Positions 51,541-61,459 are shown, numbered from the stretch's first letter. The stretch: 64,000 nt of DNA from Ruminococcus flavefaciens (GCA_002373775.1 DFJW01000007.1:1-64000); one strand, 5' to 3'. The notes: generated from the letters alone by a model not told the origin. Numbers and translations: made by a program.

Positions 51541-53376
51541 TTACTTCAGCACTCTGCTGACGCCTTCAACGTTGAAGCTTACTTTTAAGCTGTCCTTGGG
51601 CATAGTGTACTCCATCTGAGAAGTCTCGGTGTTGTATTTGTTGATGATCTCGATATAGAGATTTCCGGAGCTGTCCTCGATAACTATCGGGTTATTCACA
51701 GCGTATTCCTGATCGTCGCAGTAAAGCTTGACATCGCTGAATCTGAGGGCGTTGCTGTACGGGATATCGAAGCTGACAAAGAGCATATTGAGACCTTCAC
51801 TGTCAGCGGAGAAATCGTATCCCGAAACTTCAACGGTGTAATTTCCGTCTTCTCTGATCTGAGCGTCGGTGAATACTGCACCGGTGTCATTGATATCGCC
51901 TTTACCGTCGCCGTCGGTATCGTCCCACTTTATAAGAGTATTGAACCATTCAGTCTCAGCGCCGTAGTCGCCGTCAGAATAAGCGTTCCTGAAAGTGTAG
52001 ACCTGAGTCTGTACACCGATGTATGCGCCGATGTAGTCTTTTTTTGCGGGAGCAGACTGAGAAGTGTATCTGTTTACAGTCATCTTGTGACCGACATCAG
52101 GATCCTTTTCTGCGACCGCCTTGACGATAGCTTCAATGATCTCCGGCTGTGTCTGTTCGCAGGTATTTCTGTCAAAGAGACCGAAGCCGTACTGACCGTT
52201 ATAGCCGTTGTCCCAGTACACGGGAGTTATGCCGTACTGTGCAGCAGTACCTGCAAGATATCCGTCGTAATATACACGATTTTCAGCGATCTGATTCGGG
52301 ATGCCGGCATTTGCAGTAGTTTTGTCGATACAGCCGAATTCACCGATAACTACCGGATATCCCTTGTCAACGAAAGCTTCCTTGAGTTTTTTCATCTGTC
52401 CCTGGATGTGGTCTTCATTTCCCCAGCTTGCGAGACTTCTGACATTAGCGCCGTTGATCTCGATGATCTCCTTGCCGCGTTCGCCCCAGATGAAAGTCTT
52501 TTTGCCCTCTTCACCGCAGTAATCCCACGGATCGTAGCAGTGTACGGACACGATGACTCTTCCTTCGCCGGCAGTATTTGAATCGTCAGTCGGCAGCTGG
52601 AAGCCGTAATCACCAACAGTGTAGTTGATATCCGTATTCCAGCCGGGGATCATGAGCCAGCGGTGAGAATTGTTTGAACCGGTACTGCGGACCGTATCAA
52701 TGAATATCTGGTTATAGTCGTTGATATTCTGATAGTATTCTCTTACCGGATCGTGATATTCGCCGTCGAACTCTTCGTTCATGCTCTCGAATATGAGATG
52801 CTCATCGTAATCGGCGAATCTCTCAGCGATCTGTTTCCAGAGAGCACCGTACTTCTCCTTGATATATTCCTGATCCGAGCCGTTGCAGAGCAGCCAACCG
52901 CCGTAGATCGAGTTATAACCGTCGCCGTGAACATTGATTATAACGTTCAGGTCAGCATTGTAGCAGTAGTCAACTACCTCTGCCACTCTGTTGAGCCAGT
53001 CTTCATCCACTTTGTATCCATTGGCATCATCTATCTTGCTGAGGTAGGATACCGGTACGCGGACAGTGCTGAATCCGGCAGCGGCTACAGCGTTTATCAT
53101 TTCCTGAGAAGCCGCCGGATTTCCCCAGACAGTTTCATTCGGAGTGCCGCCGGTGTTGGCTTCGAGGGTGTTGCCGTAATTCCAGCCTGCACCGAGAACA
53201 TCGGTGATCTCCGAGAGCGAGATAGTAGCATTTGTCTCCTCGTCAGTTCCGTTGTCAGAAGCAGCTGAACTGCCGGAAGCATCTTCCGAACTGCTCTTGC
53301 TGTCTGAACATCCCGTAAAAGCAGTCACGGACATCGCAGCAGCCAATAAGAAAGCAGCGGCCTTGTTGATAGTCAT
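51541..53376 (-). CDS. GH5-family endoglucanase-type lipoprotein
   Basis: This 611-residue enzyme should cleave beta-1,4-glucan or a related hemicellulose outside the cell. It has a lipoprotein signal (FTGC, Cys23) and a Ser/Glu-rich linker (24-50), then a GH5 barrel (about 55-430) with the acid/base Glu201 in SMNEEFDG, HCYDPWDY, and the nucleophile Glu346 in VIGEFG. A C-terminal beta domain of about 150 residues contains a DTDGDGKGDIND Ca2+-like loop and may bind carbohydrate. There is no dockerin, so it is anchored to the membrane instead of the cellulosome. The neighbouring LacI/AraC-type regulator gene, in the same orientation just upstream, may control it. Confidence 0.91.
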   Translation of the reverse strand: MTINKAAAFLLAAAMSVTAFTGCSDSKSSSEDASGSSAASDNGTDEETNATISLSEITDVLGAGWNYGNTLEANTGGTPNETVWGNPAASQEMINAVAAAGFSTVRVPVSYLSKIDDANGYKVDEDWLNRVAEVVDYCYNADLNVIINVHGDGYNSIYGGWLLCNGSDQEYIKEKYGALWKQIAERFADYDEHLIFESMNEEFDGEYHDPVREYYQNINDYNQIFIDTVRSTGSNNSHRWLMIPGWNTDINYTVGDYGFQLPTDDSNTAGEGRVIVSVHCYDPWDYCGEEGKKTFIWGERGKEIIEINGANVRSLASWGNEDHIQGQMKKLKEAFVDKGYPVVIGEFGCIDKTTANAGIPNQIAENRVYYDGYLAGTAAQYGITPVYWDNGYNGQYGFGLFDRNTCEQTQPEIIEAIVKAVAEKDPDVGHKMTVNRYTSQSAPAKKDYIGAYIGVQTQVYTFRNAYSDGDYGAETEWFNTLIKWDDTDGDGKGDINDTGAVFTDAQIREDGNYTVEVSGYDFSADSEGLNMLFVSFDIPYSNALRFSDVKLYCDDQEYAVNNPIVIEDSSGNLYIEIINKYNTETSQMEYTMPKDSLKVSFNVEGVSRVLK

Positions 53377-53483
53377 ATTTTATCATCCTTTCGTATTCTG
53401 GTATCATAAATGATATCAGTCTTCAATACTATTATAAATGTAACACAAGACAGTCTGCTAATCAATTGCATAATAAGCTGACT

Positions 53484-55697
53484 TTATTGCATTTTATCTT
53501 TACCTCTCCTGTACTGAGTTGGCGTCATGCCTACTTCCTTATTGAAAAGGCGCATGAAATGGGAGTAGTCATATCCGCATTTTTCGGCTATATCCTGCAA
53601 AGTGTCATTAGTACCGACGAGCAGTTTTTTTGCGTAGTTGAGTTTGCTCTGTTTGATATCCTGCTGACAATTCACATCAAAAGTCCTTTTGTACAGTTTC
53701 TGGAAATGCGATCGGCTGATGCTGAGTCTCCGGCAGCATTCATCGAGATTCCAGTTCAGTTCCGGACATTCAAAAATATCACGCCTGAGAGCGATAAGCT
53801 CACTGTAGTGCATCTGTTCCATATGAGACGGCTGGAGCTGTTCGGCAGGGGATTCGAGCATGCCGAGTATGATCTTTTCAGCTTCCTCTGCACCGCATAA
53901 AGCAGTGACGGGGATAGTCTTAGTGCAGCTTCGTATGAACATGAAATGGGGATTGCCGAGCAGCATATTCTGTTCTTTGAAAAGAGCGTTGATCTTTTTT
54001 ATAAGTTCAGCAGGACGGGCACAGGGCGCAAGCTCAGAGCCGATCACTGCAAAATCTGCGTCTCCGGCACGGAAGACTTTCTCTCTGCTGGCACAGCAGC
54101 TTTTCAGTATATCCGCAAAAAGCAGTACGACCTTGTCTCTTTCGACGCTGCCTTCAGTTTCAGTGAGTTGTTTTAATCCGCCGACGGAAAGGCAGATCAT
54201 ATAGATATCCTCACCGTAGAGCCTGGCGAGTTCCGCAGTTTCTTCCCACATCTGCGGCGCATTTCCCAGCAGGTACAGACCGGTAAGTTCGTCTCTGCTG
54301 CGTGAGATATAGTTCCTGTAAGCAACACTTCTGAAATCATTCTGCAAGCTGAGGAAGGCGAGAGCATTATTGACTTCAAGGCAGAATCGCTGATAATAGA
54401 TACTGTAACCTACAGCAGCACCTCTGAGCCTGAGAAGAAAGTATCCGAAACACCTGTCCCGGAAATGAGAAGCTGTAAAGAATATGACTGAAGGTCCGCC
54501 TTCATTATACCATGGCGGCACCATTCCCTCAGTTTCGAACTGCACATCGGCAAGGTCGATGTTGGTCATCAGCATTTTGTCCGAGTATCCGGAAGTGCGA
54601 TAGGTGCGTGAATATCTGTCCATACTGAGCTTGTCCCAGTCCTCACAGAGACAGAGGCAGAAATCGTAGTTGTCATAGTATTCAGGCGTTGCAAAAGCAT
54701 AAGTCAGGCAGTAGAGTTCATGCAGGAAAGTGTTGAGACTTTTCGCCGACAGCAGGCGTGTGGAAATACTGCTGTCCATGTATCCTGCTTCCATTTTCTC
54801 AAAATCTGATTCAGTATCAGTTCTGTTGAATTCTGCATGACCGCAGCCGCAGCTTTCTCCGCATACGAGGCCTCCGCCGTCCACATCGCATAAGCCGGCA
54901 GGAGAGCCTGTAATGAGCTCATACAGTCTGCACATTGCTTCTGCACCGAGTTTTTCCCATGAAGCACTGTAAGTTGTGATGCTCGGTGAGTGCATGTAAG
55001 CCTCAGCAGCACCGTCGTATCCGGTCACACGAAGGTCAGCCGGCACTGATATGCCGTGTGCAGCGAGACAATTGCATAGAGCGATCGCCATGCTGTCATT
55101 TGTGCAAACCACGGCATCCGGCACAGGACAGCGGCCTTCCGCGATATCGTCGCCTAAGCTGACTGCCGAGTTTATCCAGAAGTCGCCGTAAACGATGTTC
55201 TCATCGCTGTCTTCGAGACCGTGTTTTCTGACAGCTCTTCTGAAACCTGCAAGCCTGTGCTGAGCGACCTGCATGGATTCGGGGCCTGTCAGGCACATGA
55301 TTTTCCTGCATCCGTGTACACTGATAAGATGAGAGGTGACTTCTTCGATATGAGCGTCGTCATCAAACCAGATATTCTCAAATCCGGTATCATCTTTGCT
55401 TAGGCATATAACAGGCAGCGGACATTTATATTTAAGCAGTTCGCAGATGCTCTGCTTTATATCTTCCTGTGAAAAAGAATACGGAAGGTATATCATACCG
55501 TCGAGAAGGGAGAAGTTTATGAGACTGAGCAGGTTCTTTTCGCCGTTATTCACTTTTTCGTCGAAGTATTCCTCATTCAGGGCGAAAACATAAGCGCTGA
55601 TGCCAAGCGAATAAGCCTGTTTGAGTATACCGCTGAGCTGTCTTGAATTAGTTTTCTTGTAGACCTTGCCCATAATGATGCCGATGCGTTTTATCAT
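53484..55697 (-). CDS. LacI-sensor / GGDEF-like / AraC composite regulator
   Basis: This 737-residue cytoplasmic regulator joins three parts. Residues about 1-275 resemble the sugar-binding half of LacI-type repressors (periplasmic-binding-protein fold; LLDGMIYLPYS, VVCTNDSMAIAL, VTGYDGA), without the usual LacI headpiece. The middle (about 290-600) contains a Cys-rich loop (CGESCGCG) and a degenerate GGDEF-like domain (RDELTGLYLLG, with AGDADF at the signature). The C-terminus is an AraC helix-turn-helix pair (LDECCRRLSISRSHFQKLYK, DIAEKCGYDYSHFMRLFNKEVG). It probably senses a sugar and controls nearby carbohydrate genes such as the GH5 enzyme. ATG is preceded by GGAGGAGTGG. Confidence 0.85.
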   Translation of the reverse strand: MIKRIGIIMGKVYKKTNSRQLSGILKQAYSLGISAYVFALNEEYFDEKVNNGEKNLLSLINFSLLDGMIYLPYSFSQEDIKQSICELLKYKCPLPVICLSKDDTGFENIWFDDDAHIEEVTSHLISVHGCRKIMCLTGPESMQVAQHRLAGFRRAVRKHGLEDSDENIVYGDFWINSAVSLGDDIAEGRCPVPDAVVCTNDSMAIALCNCLAAHGISVPADLRVTGYDGAAEAYMHSPSITTYSASWEKLGAEAMCRLYELITGSPAGLCDVDGGGLVCGESCGCGHAEFNRTDTESDFEKMEAGYMDSSISTRLLSAKSLNTFLHELYCLTYAFATPEYYDNYDFCLCLCEDWDKLSMDRYSRTYRTSGYSDKMLMTNIDLADVQFETEGMVPPWYNEGGPSVIFFTASHFRDRCFGYFLLRLRGAAVGYSIYYQRFCLEVNNALAFLSLQNDFRSVAYRNYISRSRDELTGLYLLGNAPQMWEETAELARLYGEDIYMICLSVGGLKQLTETEGSVERDKVVLLFADILKSCCASREKVFRAGDADFAVIGSELAPCARPAELIKKINALFKEQNMLLGNPHFMFIRSCTKTIPVTALCGAEEAEKIILGMLESPAEQLQPSHMEQMHYSELIALRRDIFECPELNWNLDECCRRLSISRSHFQKLYKRTFDVNCQQDIKQSKLNYAKKLLVGTNDTLQDIAEKCGYDYSHFMRLFNKEVGMTPTQYRRGKDKMQ

Positions 55698-55751
55698 TCC
55701 ACTCCTCCTTCCGGTGTGTTTAAATAATTATAACAGAAAAAGAGACAGATT

Positions 55752-56630
55752 TCAATAGCTGTCATCAATGCGGGACATAAAATCGTCGGTAGACAAAAGA
55801 CCGCTGCGGTTGAATCTTCCTATTCCGATCAGACAGTCTGGATCACGGGTAATAGTGTTGATTTTTTCTCTGCAAGTAAGAGTCATCATAAAGCCTGAAT
55901 CTCTCAGTACAGGGATACTCTCCCTGCACACGCTTCCGAATGGATACGCAAACACCACAGGACAAACGCCCGTGTGTTCGGTTATCTCAGACTGCATCAG
56001 CCCAACGTCGGACATGAGGGCAGAGGCGTAGTCCTCCGCCGATTCACCGGCTGCTATGGCGCAGCCTTTTCTTGCACCGGAAGCATCGTGCATGTCAAAA
56101 GTGTGATTTCCTATTTCAAATCTTCCGGACTTCAAAAGCTCATCGCAGTCCTCCCATGTCAAATAGGAGTAAGCATCACAGTGCGGATCAGCGGCTGCAA
56201 GTTCAGACGTGTATTTCCCGACGATCGAAACGACAGCGTGCATATCATACTTTTCCAGCAGAGGGAGGAAGCAGGAGAGGTTATTGTAGAAGCCGTCATC
56301 AAGGGTTATGAGGACCGGTTTATCCGGCAGACTGCCCTTCCCGTATGCGTAGTCGATAAGCTGACCGGCGGTGACGGATGTGTACCCATGCGACCTGAGC
56401 CATGCAAGATCATTTTCGGCTTGTTCAGGCGTGACGGAATACTCGCTGCTCTTGCCGGGACATATGCTGTGATACATGATAACGGGCAGAGCAATGCCCT
56501 CATCGCTGTTGCTGTCGTTTCCGGATATGAGCGAAAACGACAAAAACAGTCCGCAGAGAAGAGAAATGACAGCTGCCGGAAGAACGATGCAATACATTTT
56601 CCTTATCCTGATGCACTTATATACTTTCAT
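55752..56630 (-). CDS. Polysaccharide deacetylase (NodB domain)
   Basis: This 292-residue protein has an N-terminal signal anchor (about 12-36) and a NodB catalytic domain: the metal/base motif TLDDG, GNHTFDMH for zinc, and FAYPFGS. It should remove acetyl groups from an extracellular glycan, such as peptidoglycan or plant xylan; the substrate is not decidable. The start has GGGGTGA upstream. It is a separate unit placed between the regulator and the two-component genes, all on the minus strand. Confidence 0.88.
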   Translation of the reverse strand: MKVYKCIRIRKMYCIVLPAAVISLLCGLFLSFSLISGNDSNSDEGIALPVIMYHSICPGKSSEYSVTPEQAENDLAWLRSHGYTSVTAGQLIDYAYGKGSLPDKPVLITLDDGFYNNLSCFLPLLEKYDMHAVVSIVGKYTSELAAADPHCDAYSYLTWEDCDELLKSGRFEIGNHTFDMHDASGARKGCAIAAGESAEDYASALMSDVGLMQSEITEHTGVCPVVFAYPFGSVCRESIPVLRDSGFMMTLTCREKINTITRDPDCLIGIGRFNRSGLLSTDDFMSRIDDSY

Positions 56631-56679
56631 ATAAACTCACCCCATACATTTTATGGCAATGGGGCAGGAAAAATACACA

Positions 56680-56713
56680 TAAAAAACAAATGAGCTTCCT
56701 GCGAAGGAAGCTC
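56680..56713 (-). terminator. Terminator of the two-component operon
   Basis: TGAGCTTCCT pairs perfectly with AGGAAGCTCA; on the minus strand TTTGTTTTTT follows. Confidence 0.9.
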
Positions 56714-56749
56714 ACCTGCCATGATATAGGGATTATTGGGGATTTAATA

Positions 56750-56773
56750 ATTTAATGTTGGGGTAAACATTAA
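56750..56773. other. A/T-rich perfect hairpin between the terminator and the kinase gene
   Basis: TTTAATGTT and AACATTAAA form a 9-base perfect stem with a 6-base loop (GGGGTA). It lies between the kinase stop and its terminator. The rest of 56631-56895 contains no gene. Function unknown. Confidence 0.45.
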
Positions 56774-56895
56774 ACTACCATGAAAATCTGCTTCCGGATA
56801 TCTCCTTCAGCATTTATATTATAACAGGAAAATATGTACTTTTTGTGAAAAACAGCCTATCATTTGAAGAGAAAATTATCAACAAATAGTCAACA

Positions 56896-58356
56896 TTATT
56901 GTGCATCATCACTGCTGAAGCTGCTTTTCTCGTTTATTTTGAACCAGAATACGGAACCCTTGCCTATCGTGCTGCGTACACCGTAGTCATAATTGTGCAT
57001 TTTCAGGACAGCTTTGACGATCGAGAGACCGAGACCGGTTCCCACGACTTCGCGCTTATGGTTTTCGGACCGGTAATACTTGTCGAAAATGAGCTTTATC
57101 TTATCCTCTTCGATACCGTCTCCCGTATCCTCAACTTCGATAAGCACACCGTCATTCTGATTTATCTGGCGGACGAATACTTTCTTATCAGCGCCGGTAT
57201 AGTTTATCGCATTGTTGATAAGGTTGTAGATGACCTGCTCTATCTTTACAACGTCGCAGTAAACTGTCCTTTCGGAATCGGGAGTGAAAGTGATAGTGTA
57301 TCCCTTTTTGTCCGAAAGACCTTTGAACCTGTCAATGATCTCACTCAGCTTTGCACGTATCTCGAATTCTGAGGGATTGAGTTTCTGCTTTCCGCTTTCG
57401 AGTTTTGAGAGGTCGAGGATATCGTTTACGAGAAGAGCGAGCCTGTCTGTCTCATTGATGATTATCTCCAGATGCTCATTGCGTTTTACCGGATTATCGC
57501 CGGAAAGGTCGCGTATCATCTCGGCGTAGGCTTTCAGCATAGTCAGAGGTGTCCGCAGGTCGTGTGAAACATTGGCAATGAGATCACGCTGCATCGTATC
57601 GACGCGCGACAGTTCTTTTTCCGCGTAAGTAAGAGTAGCCGCCAGTTTGTTAGCTTCATAGTAGCCTCTGCCGTCGAATCGTGCAGAGAAGTCTCCCTGA
57701 GCGAGTTTTTCGGCAGATCTGGTAATGCCGGCGATGGGCTGAGCGATCCTTCTTGAAAGATAGAGCGAAATGAAGAATGCGATGACAACAAGCACAACGG
57801 TAATTATCATGAGCTGCTGTTTGATTATGGACACAGTTGATCCTACCGGAACGAGAACTGAATTGATGAGCAGGTAGCCTTCCGGATCATCCGGATCACC
57901 CAGCTGGCATCCGTACAGCAGCATATCGTATCCGCTTCGCGGGTTCTTCATTTTGTAGCGGATAGTCTTGTCGTAGCTCTCATCTATAGCTCTGCGGTAC
58001 ATGTCTATCTTGTTCTGTCTGCCGTGTATCAGGCAGTCGCCGAGAGCTTCGACAGAATATCTCGTTCTGCCGAATTTGTCCAGCACTTCGATGCAGAGAT
58101 CGTTCTCACGGCTGATCTCCAGTATGTACGAACTGAAATCGGAACTGTTGAGTTCGTCATAGGCATCTGAGATGCGGGCAGCGCTGTCTGAGGCGCTTTT
58201 GGTCTTTGACTTTTCGTAGAAATTCTCAAGGAAGAGTATCTGAAAAGTCCAGAGCAGGACGAATACCATAATGGTAAAGAGCACAAAATACATCCACACC
58301 TTGAATTTAAGAGGGATGCGGTTATTGGCACTGCGTATCTTTTCAGTTAGCTTCAA
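56896..58356 (-). CDS. Sensor histidine kinase (PhoR/ResE-like)
   Basis: This 486-residue kinase has a membrane helix at about 18-42, an outer domain of about 140 residues, a second helix near 185-205, a HAMP domain (RRIAQPIAGITRSAEKLAQG), the phosphoacceptor box NVSHDLRTPLTML, and an ATPase domain with NNAINYTG, DTGDGI and GTGLGLSIVKAV. It overlaps the response regulator gene by 14 bases, giving coupled translation. The signal is unknown; no dedicated target gene was identified here. Confidence 0.93.
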   Translation of the reverse strand: MKLTEKIRSANNRIPLKFKVWMYFVLFTIMVFVLLWTFQILFLENFYEKSKTKSASDSAARISDAYDELNSSDFSSYILEISRENDLCIEVLDKFGRTRYSVEALGDCLIHGRQNKIDMYRRAIDESYDKTIRYKMKNPRSGYDMLLYGCQLGDPDDPEGYLLINSVLVPVGSTVSIIKQQLMIITVVLVVIAFFISLYLSRRIAQPIAGITRSAEKLAQGDFSARFDGRGYYEANKLAATLTYAEKELSRVDTMQRDLIANVSHDLRTPLTMLKAYAEMIRDLSGDNPVKRNEHLEIIINETDRLALLVNDILDLSKLESGKQKLNPSEFEIRAKLSEIIDRFKGLSDKKGYTITFTPDSERTVYCDVVKIEQVIYNLINNAINYTGADKKVFVRQINQNDGVLIEVEDTGDGIEEDKIKLIFDKYYRSENHKREVVGTGLGLSIVKAVLKMHNYDYGVRSTIGKGSVFWFKINEKSSFSSDDAQ

Positions 58357-59020
58357 ACTTATATCCCATTCCTCTCAGAGTCACGATGAATTTCCTGTAC
58401 TCGCCGAGACTGTTCCTGAGCATCTTGATATGAGTATCGACAGTGCGGTCATCACCGAAGAAGTCATATCCCCATACCTCTTCAAGGAGCTTGTCTCTTG
58501 TGAGGGCGATATTCTTGTTTTTGACGAGATAGAAGAGCAGGTCGTATTCCTTGGGAGTCATAGAAGCCTTTACACCGTCAACATAGACTTCGCGTCCGGA
58601 TATATCCACTTCAAGTCCCTCGAAGACATATCTGTCCTGCACCTGAGCTTCACGGGAAGCAGCATTGCGCTTGAGAACGACCTTAACTCTCGCCATGAGT
58701 TCCTTGGGAGAGAAGGGCTTGACCACATAATCGTCAACACCTATCTCGAATCCGAAGAGTTTGTCGTATTCCTCGCCTCTTGCAGAGAGCATTATGACCG
58801 GGATGTTCTTGGTCTTGTGTATTTCCTTGCATGCAGAGTAACCGTCGAGACGGGGCATCATAACATCCATTATTATCAGGTCATAGTTATTATTATGACA
58901 AAGATTGACGGCTTCCATGCCGTTTTCGGCTTCTGTAACTTCGTAACCTTCAAATTCCGCATATTCTCTTACGACCTTGCGGATGTTTATCTCATCGTCA
59001 ACTATAAGTATATGTGCCAT
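58343..59020 (-). CDS. OmpR-family response regulator
   Basis: This 225-residue regulator has a receiver domain with the phosphoacceptor in LIIMDVMMPRLDG and Lys in VVKPFSP, and a winged-helix DNA-binding domain (LTRDKLLEEVWGYDF, VDTHIKMLRNSLG, TLRGMGYKF). It is the first gene of the operon with the kinase. A GGAGGC-type ribosome binding site precedes the ATG. The divergent gene on the plus strand is a cyclic-di-GMP-related protein. Confidence 0.94.
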   Translation of the reverse strand: MAHILIVDDEINIRKVVREYAEFEGYEVTEAENGMEAVNLCHNNNYDLIIMDVMMPRLDGYSACKEIHKTKNIPVIMLSARGEEYDKLFGFEIGVDDYVVKPFSPKELMARVKVVLKRNAASREAQVQDRYVFEGLEVDISGREVYVDGVKASMTPKEYDLLFYLVKNKNIALTRDKLLEEVWGYDFFGDDRTVDTHIKMLRNSLGEYRKFIVTLRGMGYKFEAN

Positions 59021-59164
59021 AAGCAGCCTCCTGTATGATATAGTTTCCGGTATGTCCGGTATTCATATTATAACATTATAAATGGTAAAAGTGTATATTG
59101 CGTGAAAAATTTGAGTAATTTTCGGTCAATTTTATAATAGTTGTTATTAATGATAAATTATCAG

Positions 59165-59193
59165 TTGACATTTTCAGTAAAATTTGCTATAAT
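59165..59193 (+). promoter_or_regulatory. Consensus sigma-A promoter of the GGDEF/EAL gene
   Basis: TTGACA and TATAAT with a 17-base spacer, a full match, 40 bases before the chosen start. Confidence 0.88.
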
Positions 59194-59233
59194 TGATTAG
59201 ACGATGAAAAACACCGGAAGGGAGGCGGTCGCT

Positions 59234-61459
59234 ATGAAGAACAAAATGAATTTTCTTGCTTCGGCACTTGTGATAACCGCCGCTACTGCACTTATACTGG
59301 GATATTGCTACTTCTTCCCTGAAGACGCACAGCGTGCGCTCATAATATATATTTCTACACTTATACTCCTGACGATATTTATGGCATTCGCCAGCTTTAT
59401 CTACCGGAAGCACCGGTCTTCGGTGGATGATACAGATCTTGCAGTCATTGCTGAAAATATGAACTGTGAAATGATCGTGTGGGCTGACGATTTTTCCTAT
59501 GTTTTCCTGAATAAAAAGCTCCGTGAGCACTTTGGCATAGTGGACTGGAACTACGACCGCAAGGAGGTTATGCGCGTAGCGTTCGGCGTAGAGAAGATGA
59601 CTCGCGTCACTGTCAACGATATAGTGGACAACAATGCCTATGAAGCAAGGTTCAGAGACAAGAACGGTGCTGTGCTGACGATCGCGTGGAGCACTTCTCT
59701 CATCAAAAAGCGAAAAAAGAATTCGCTCTACCTCAGCACGGGCTTCAATCTTACTGAGATAAGGAAGATGAAAGTCAATCTTGCCAGTGCCAATGACTTT
59801 TTCAATTCCTCCATGGAACTCGCCGAGATCGGCGTTATCATGAGCACTGACCGTCAGAACTACCGTGCGTCGTCTGAAATGGTGCGCATGCTCGGACTGA
59901 AAAAGAGCAGTATTACTGCCGCAGAATTCAGAAATCTTGTGCATCCGAACGACAGGATACAGTTCGATTCAGCCATGCGCTCTCAGGATTCTTCCGAAGT
60001 CAGATGTGTGGATATGCGCATAAAATCCGCAGAAGGACCGTACCGCTGGTATTCGTACCGTTACAAGTCTATCGCAGGCACAGACAATACGCTCCCGCTT
60101 TTCGGAGGAGCCATACTTGACGTCAATGACGAACACGAGAAGGACATGCTCATTGAGAGACTGGCTTATATCGACGAAGTGACCGAGATAGCCAACCGCA
60201 ACAAGCTTCTTGACGCAGGACAGGGGATATACGATACCTGCCGTCTACTCGACTATTCCTACTGGATAATAATCCTTGATATAGACCGCTTCCATATCAT
60301 CAACGATACCTGCGGTTATAACAACGGAAACTATATCCTCCGCAATTTTGCACACATCCTCTATAAATTCGTTACTCCCGGAGGACTTGCAGCCCGCATA
60401 AGCGGCGATAATTTCGCGCTTGTACTGCGCGATTACGGTGATGATGACATCCCGACACGAACGGTAAAGAACATACAGGAAGAGTTTGCGAAGCTTGCAG
60501 TGGATGATTTTTCGGCTATCAGCCTCAGCTGTTCTGCCGGATATTCAAAGCTTCCCGAGGACGGAAGCTCCTTCCTTGATGTCATGGAGCATGCAGAATT
60601 CGCCCTGAAGTCGAGTGAAGGTGAAAAAGGACATGTCTGCGGCTATGAGCCGAGCATGCACGACTCTATCATAGGCAAGACCGAACTTGAAAAAGCACTT
60701 GCGCTTGCTATCGACAACAACGAATTACAGCTGTTCTATCAGCCGAAAATAGATCTTGCTACCGGCAAGATAATGGGCGTTGAAGCTCTGATACGCTGGA
60801 TAAAGCCGGACGGAACGATCGTCAAGCCGGATCAGTTCGTGCCTATAGCCGAGAGTTCACATCTCATAGGAAAGATAAGCGAATTCGTCCTCAATGAAGG
60901 CTGCCGCCAGAACAGTCTCTGGCAGAAAATGGGGTATCCCAAGATAGTGATGTCGATAAATTTCACATCAACGGACTTCTATCAGTCGGACCTGAAGGAA
61001 AAGGTGTTCGATGCACTTGCAAAAGCCGGACTTGAACCCGAGTGGCTGGAAGTTGAGCTTACAGAGACTCTTGCCCTCAGCGATATAGATTTTGCGGTAG
61101 ATCAGATGAACAAGCTCCGTGATCTGGGAGTGAAGCTGGCAATGGATGATTTCGGAACGGGCTATTCATCACTGAGCTATCTCCAGATATTGCCTATCAC
61201 TCTGCTGAAACTGGACAGATCGTTCATCACTGATATCGAACACGACAATATCGCCTATGAGATAGTCTCGGCGGTGATACGAATAGCGAAATCCAAACGC
61301 ATCAAGACCATAGCTGAAGGCATAGAAGACAAGATACAGGAATCCATTCTCCGCACAGCCGGATGTGACTATGCGCAGGGCTTCCTCTACGGCAAACCTA
61401 TGCCGCCTGACAAGCTTCAGGAGTTCTTTGAGAAAAATATGCGTGAACATGGCGGCTGA
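59234..61459 (+). CDS. Membrane GGDEF(degenerate)-EAL protein
   Basis: This 741-residue protein has two N-terminal membrane helices (about 5-60), PAS-like sensor regions (about 75-310), a GGDEF-like domain (about 315-470) and an EAL domain (about 485-735). The GGDEF signature reads SGDNF, so diguanylate cyclase activity is unlikely. The EAL domain keeps VEALIRW, the ELTET metal site, MDDFGTGYSSLSYL, the LKLDRSF lysine and AEGIE, so it probably hydrolyses cyclic di-GMP. I chose the ATG at 59234 after GGGAGG; an ATG at 59204 lies upstream of that site. Control of adhesion or surface enzymes is plausible but not shown. Confidence 0.91.
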   Translation: MKNKMNFLASALVITAATALILGYCYFFPEDAQRALIIYISTLILLTIFMAFASFIYRKHRSSVDDTDLAVIAENMNCEMIVWADDFSYVFLNKKLREHFGIVDWNYDRKEVMRVAFGVEKMTRVTVNDIVDNNAYEARFRDKNGAVLTIAWSTSLIKKRKKNSLYLSTGFNLTEIRKMKVNLASANDFFNSSMELAEIGVIMSTDRQNYRASSEMVRMLGLKKSSITAAEFRNLVHPNDRIQFDSAMRSQDSSEVRCVDMRIKSAEGPYRWYSYRYKSIAGTDNTLPLFGGAILDVNDEHEKDMLIERLAYIDEVTEIANRNKLLDAGQGIYDTCRLLDYSYWIIILDIDRFHIINDTCGYNNGNYILRNFAHILYKFVTPGGLAARISGDNFALVLRDYGDDDIPTRTVKNIQEEFAKLAVDDFSAISLSCSAGYSKLPEDGSSFLDVMEHAEFALKSSEGEKGHVCGYEPSMHDSIIGKTELEKALALAIDNNELQLFYQPKIDLATGKIMGVEALIRWIKPDGTIVKPDQFVPIAESSHLIGKISEFVLNEGCRQNSLWQKMGYPKIVMSINFTSTDFYQSDLKEKVFDALAKAGLEPEWLEVELTETLALSDIDFAVDQMNKLRDLGVKLAMDDFGTGYSSLSYLQILPITLLKLDRSFITDIEHDNIAYEIVSAVIRIAKSKRIKTIAEGIEDKIQESILRTAGCDYAQGFLYGKPMPPDKLQEFFEKNMREHGG

